In this document: in pieces, positions 7,388 through 8,284 of the stretch
Position numbering within the stretch: position 1 is the stretch's first letter
How the letters are laid out: each line of letters starts with the position of its first letter
Origin: Ramlibacter sp.
GTDB taxonomy: Bacteria; Pseudomonadota; Gammaproteobacteria; Burkholderiales; Burkholderiaceae_C
Direction of reading: 5' to 3'
Length of the DNA stretch: 8,284 bases
Assembly: GCA_021156245.1 (NCBI GenBank)
Contig: JAJNBO010000105.1
Coordinates: 1 to 8,284, forward strand
Translations under genes and position numbers: made by a program
Notes under the pieces: generated by a model
The model's database searches: none
Told to the model about the DNA's origin: nothing
The model's input: the letters and a program-made list of their open reading frames with translations, nothing else

Positions 7388-8284
7388 TTAGGTCAGGGCC
7401 GAAGCCCAGGAAGCCGCACCGTCCAGCGGCCTCAGCTCCTGCGCGCCGGCGCCGTCCCGCAGCGCCTTGACGGTCACCTTGCCCTGCGCCAGTTCGTCCG
7501 CGCCGAACACCAGCGCGAAGCGCGCCCCGCTGGCGTCGGCCCGCTTGAACTGGGACTTCATGCTGCCGGCGCCGTCGCTGCCGCCGGCATGCTGCTGCAC
7601 CCGGACGCCCGCCCCGCGCAGCGCCTCCAGCGTGGCCATCACCCTGGGCAGCGCGGCCCCGGGCGGCACCACGGCGTAGGCATCCGGCCCCGAGGCCGGC
7701 AGGTGCCCTGCGAGCCGAGCTGGTCGGTCACCCATTCGAACACGGTGAGGTTGTAGTAGTCCATGCCGCGCACCAGGCGCGGGTTGACGCGATATGCGAG
7801 TCCGACGGCGTCGAGGGTGGCGCGCACCGCATCGAAGTGCGCCAGGGAGGCTTCGCCGAGGAAGTCCATCAGCTTGGGCGCGGCCTCGACCAACGCCTGC
7901 ATCGCCGGGTTCTTGCTGTCCAGGATGCGCAGCGGATTGCTGTGCAGGCGGCGCTTCGAATCCTCGTCCAGCGTGTCCGCATGCTGCACGAAGTAGGCGA
8001 CCAGGGCTTCGCGGTGCGCACGGCGCTCGTCCGGCTGCCCGAGGCTGTTGATCTCCAGCCGCACGTCGCGGTCCTCGACCAGCCCGAGCTCGCGCCACAG
8101 CGCGCGCGCCACGAGGATCATCTCCGCGTCCACGTCCGGCCCGGCGAAGCCGAGCGCCTCGACGTCGAGCTGGTGGAACTGGCGATAGCGGCCCTTCTGC
8201 GGCCGCTCGTGGCGGAACATCGGCCCGATGGTCCATAGCCGCAACGGGCCGTTGTACAGCGCGTTGTGCTCGATCATCGCCCGC
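7388..8284 (-). pseudogene. hisS: Histidyl-tRNA synthetase, 5'-partial, with internal deletion and frameshift
   Basis: Class II aminoacyl-tRNA synthetase that charges tRNA-His with histidine in the cytoplasm. The gene enters from the right edge and its first part, including motif 1, is outside the window. From 8283 down to about 7702 one frame reads a normal catalytic core: motif 2 ([16 protein letters not shown]), the LEINSLGQP segment and the histidine-specific loop [16 protein letters not shown]. It then reads SQGT and leaves the family sequence, stopping at 7639. The C-terminal anticodon-binding domain (from [10 protein letters not shown] through [26 protein letters not shown]) continues in another frame from about 7699 to the TAA at 7388-7390. 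Between the two parts the expected VCGGGRYDG stretch and motif 3 (GxGxER, the ATP-binding arginine) are absent, about 45 residues by comparison with remembered homologues. As written no functional enzyme can be made. HisS is essential, so an assembly error or a second copy elsewhere is likely. Identity is very sure; the cause of the lesion is not. Confidence 0.93.

Noticed and set aside
7639..7701. The out-of-frame tail after SQGT as a true alternative C-terminus of HisS
   Set aside because: The same bases read as a normal HisS anticodon-binding domain in the neighbouring frame, so the tail is a by-product of the frameshift. I see no slippery sequence or pseudoknot for programmed frameshifting, and that could not restore the missing motif 3.

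Overview
The window is about 8.3 kb of GC-rich DNA in which every gene lies on the minus strand. It reads as one tightly packed housekeeping block from a betaproteobacterium. Gene order, Hfq sequence and protein endings suggest Burkholderiales, probably near the Comamonadaceae; this is inferred from recalled family features, not from a search.

In the direction of transcription (right to left) the layout is: hisS (histidyl-tRNA synthetase, 5' end outside the window, reading frame broken) at 7388-8284; a YfgM-like membrane-anchored TPR protein at 6682-7359; bamB, an outer-membrane assembly lipoprotein, at 5543-6685; der, a double GTPase for ribosome assembly, at 4185-5522; hfq, the RNA chaperone, at 3797-4045; hflX, a ribosome-associated GTPase, at 2551-3735; hflK at 1193-2494 and hflC at 267-1190, the SPFH regulators of the FtsH protease; and a small DUF2065 (YjeT-type) membrane protein at 71-259. 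The last 70 bases on the left hold no gene I can support. In related genomes hisZ and purA often follow.

The block joins two modules that are separate loci in E. coli: hisS-yfgM-bamB-der and hfq-hflX-hflK-hflC-yjeT. The largest gap between genes is 139 bases (der to hfq). It carries a possible weak promoter and a small stem-loop just upstream of a good ribosome binding site and a GTG start. The other junctions are 61 bases or shorter, and yfgM/bamB overlap by four bases. Functionally the genes cover tRNA charging, envelope biogenesis and quality control (YfgM, BamB, HflKC), ribosome assembly and rescue (Der, HflX) and post-transcriptional control (Hfq).

I see no mobile element, CRISPR array, tRNA, rRNA or unknown multi-gene system. 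The most notable irregularity is in hisS: a frameshift coincides with the loss of about 45 residues that should carry the GGRYDG motif and class II motif 3. This is either a real lesion in an essential gene or an assembly error. The second is the hfq leader, where a stem-loop presents AACAAC, a pattern that suits the distal face of Hfq, directly before the ribosome binding site.
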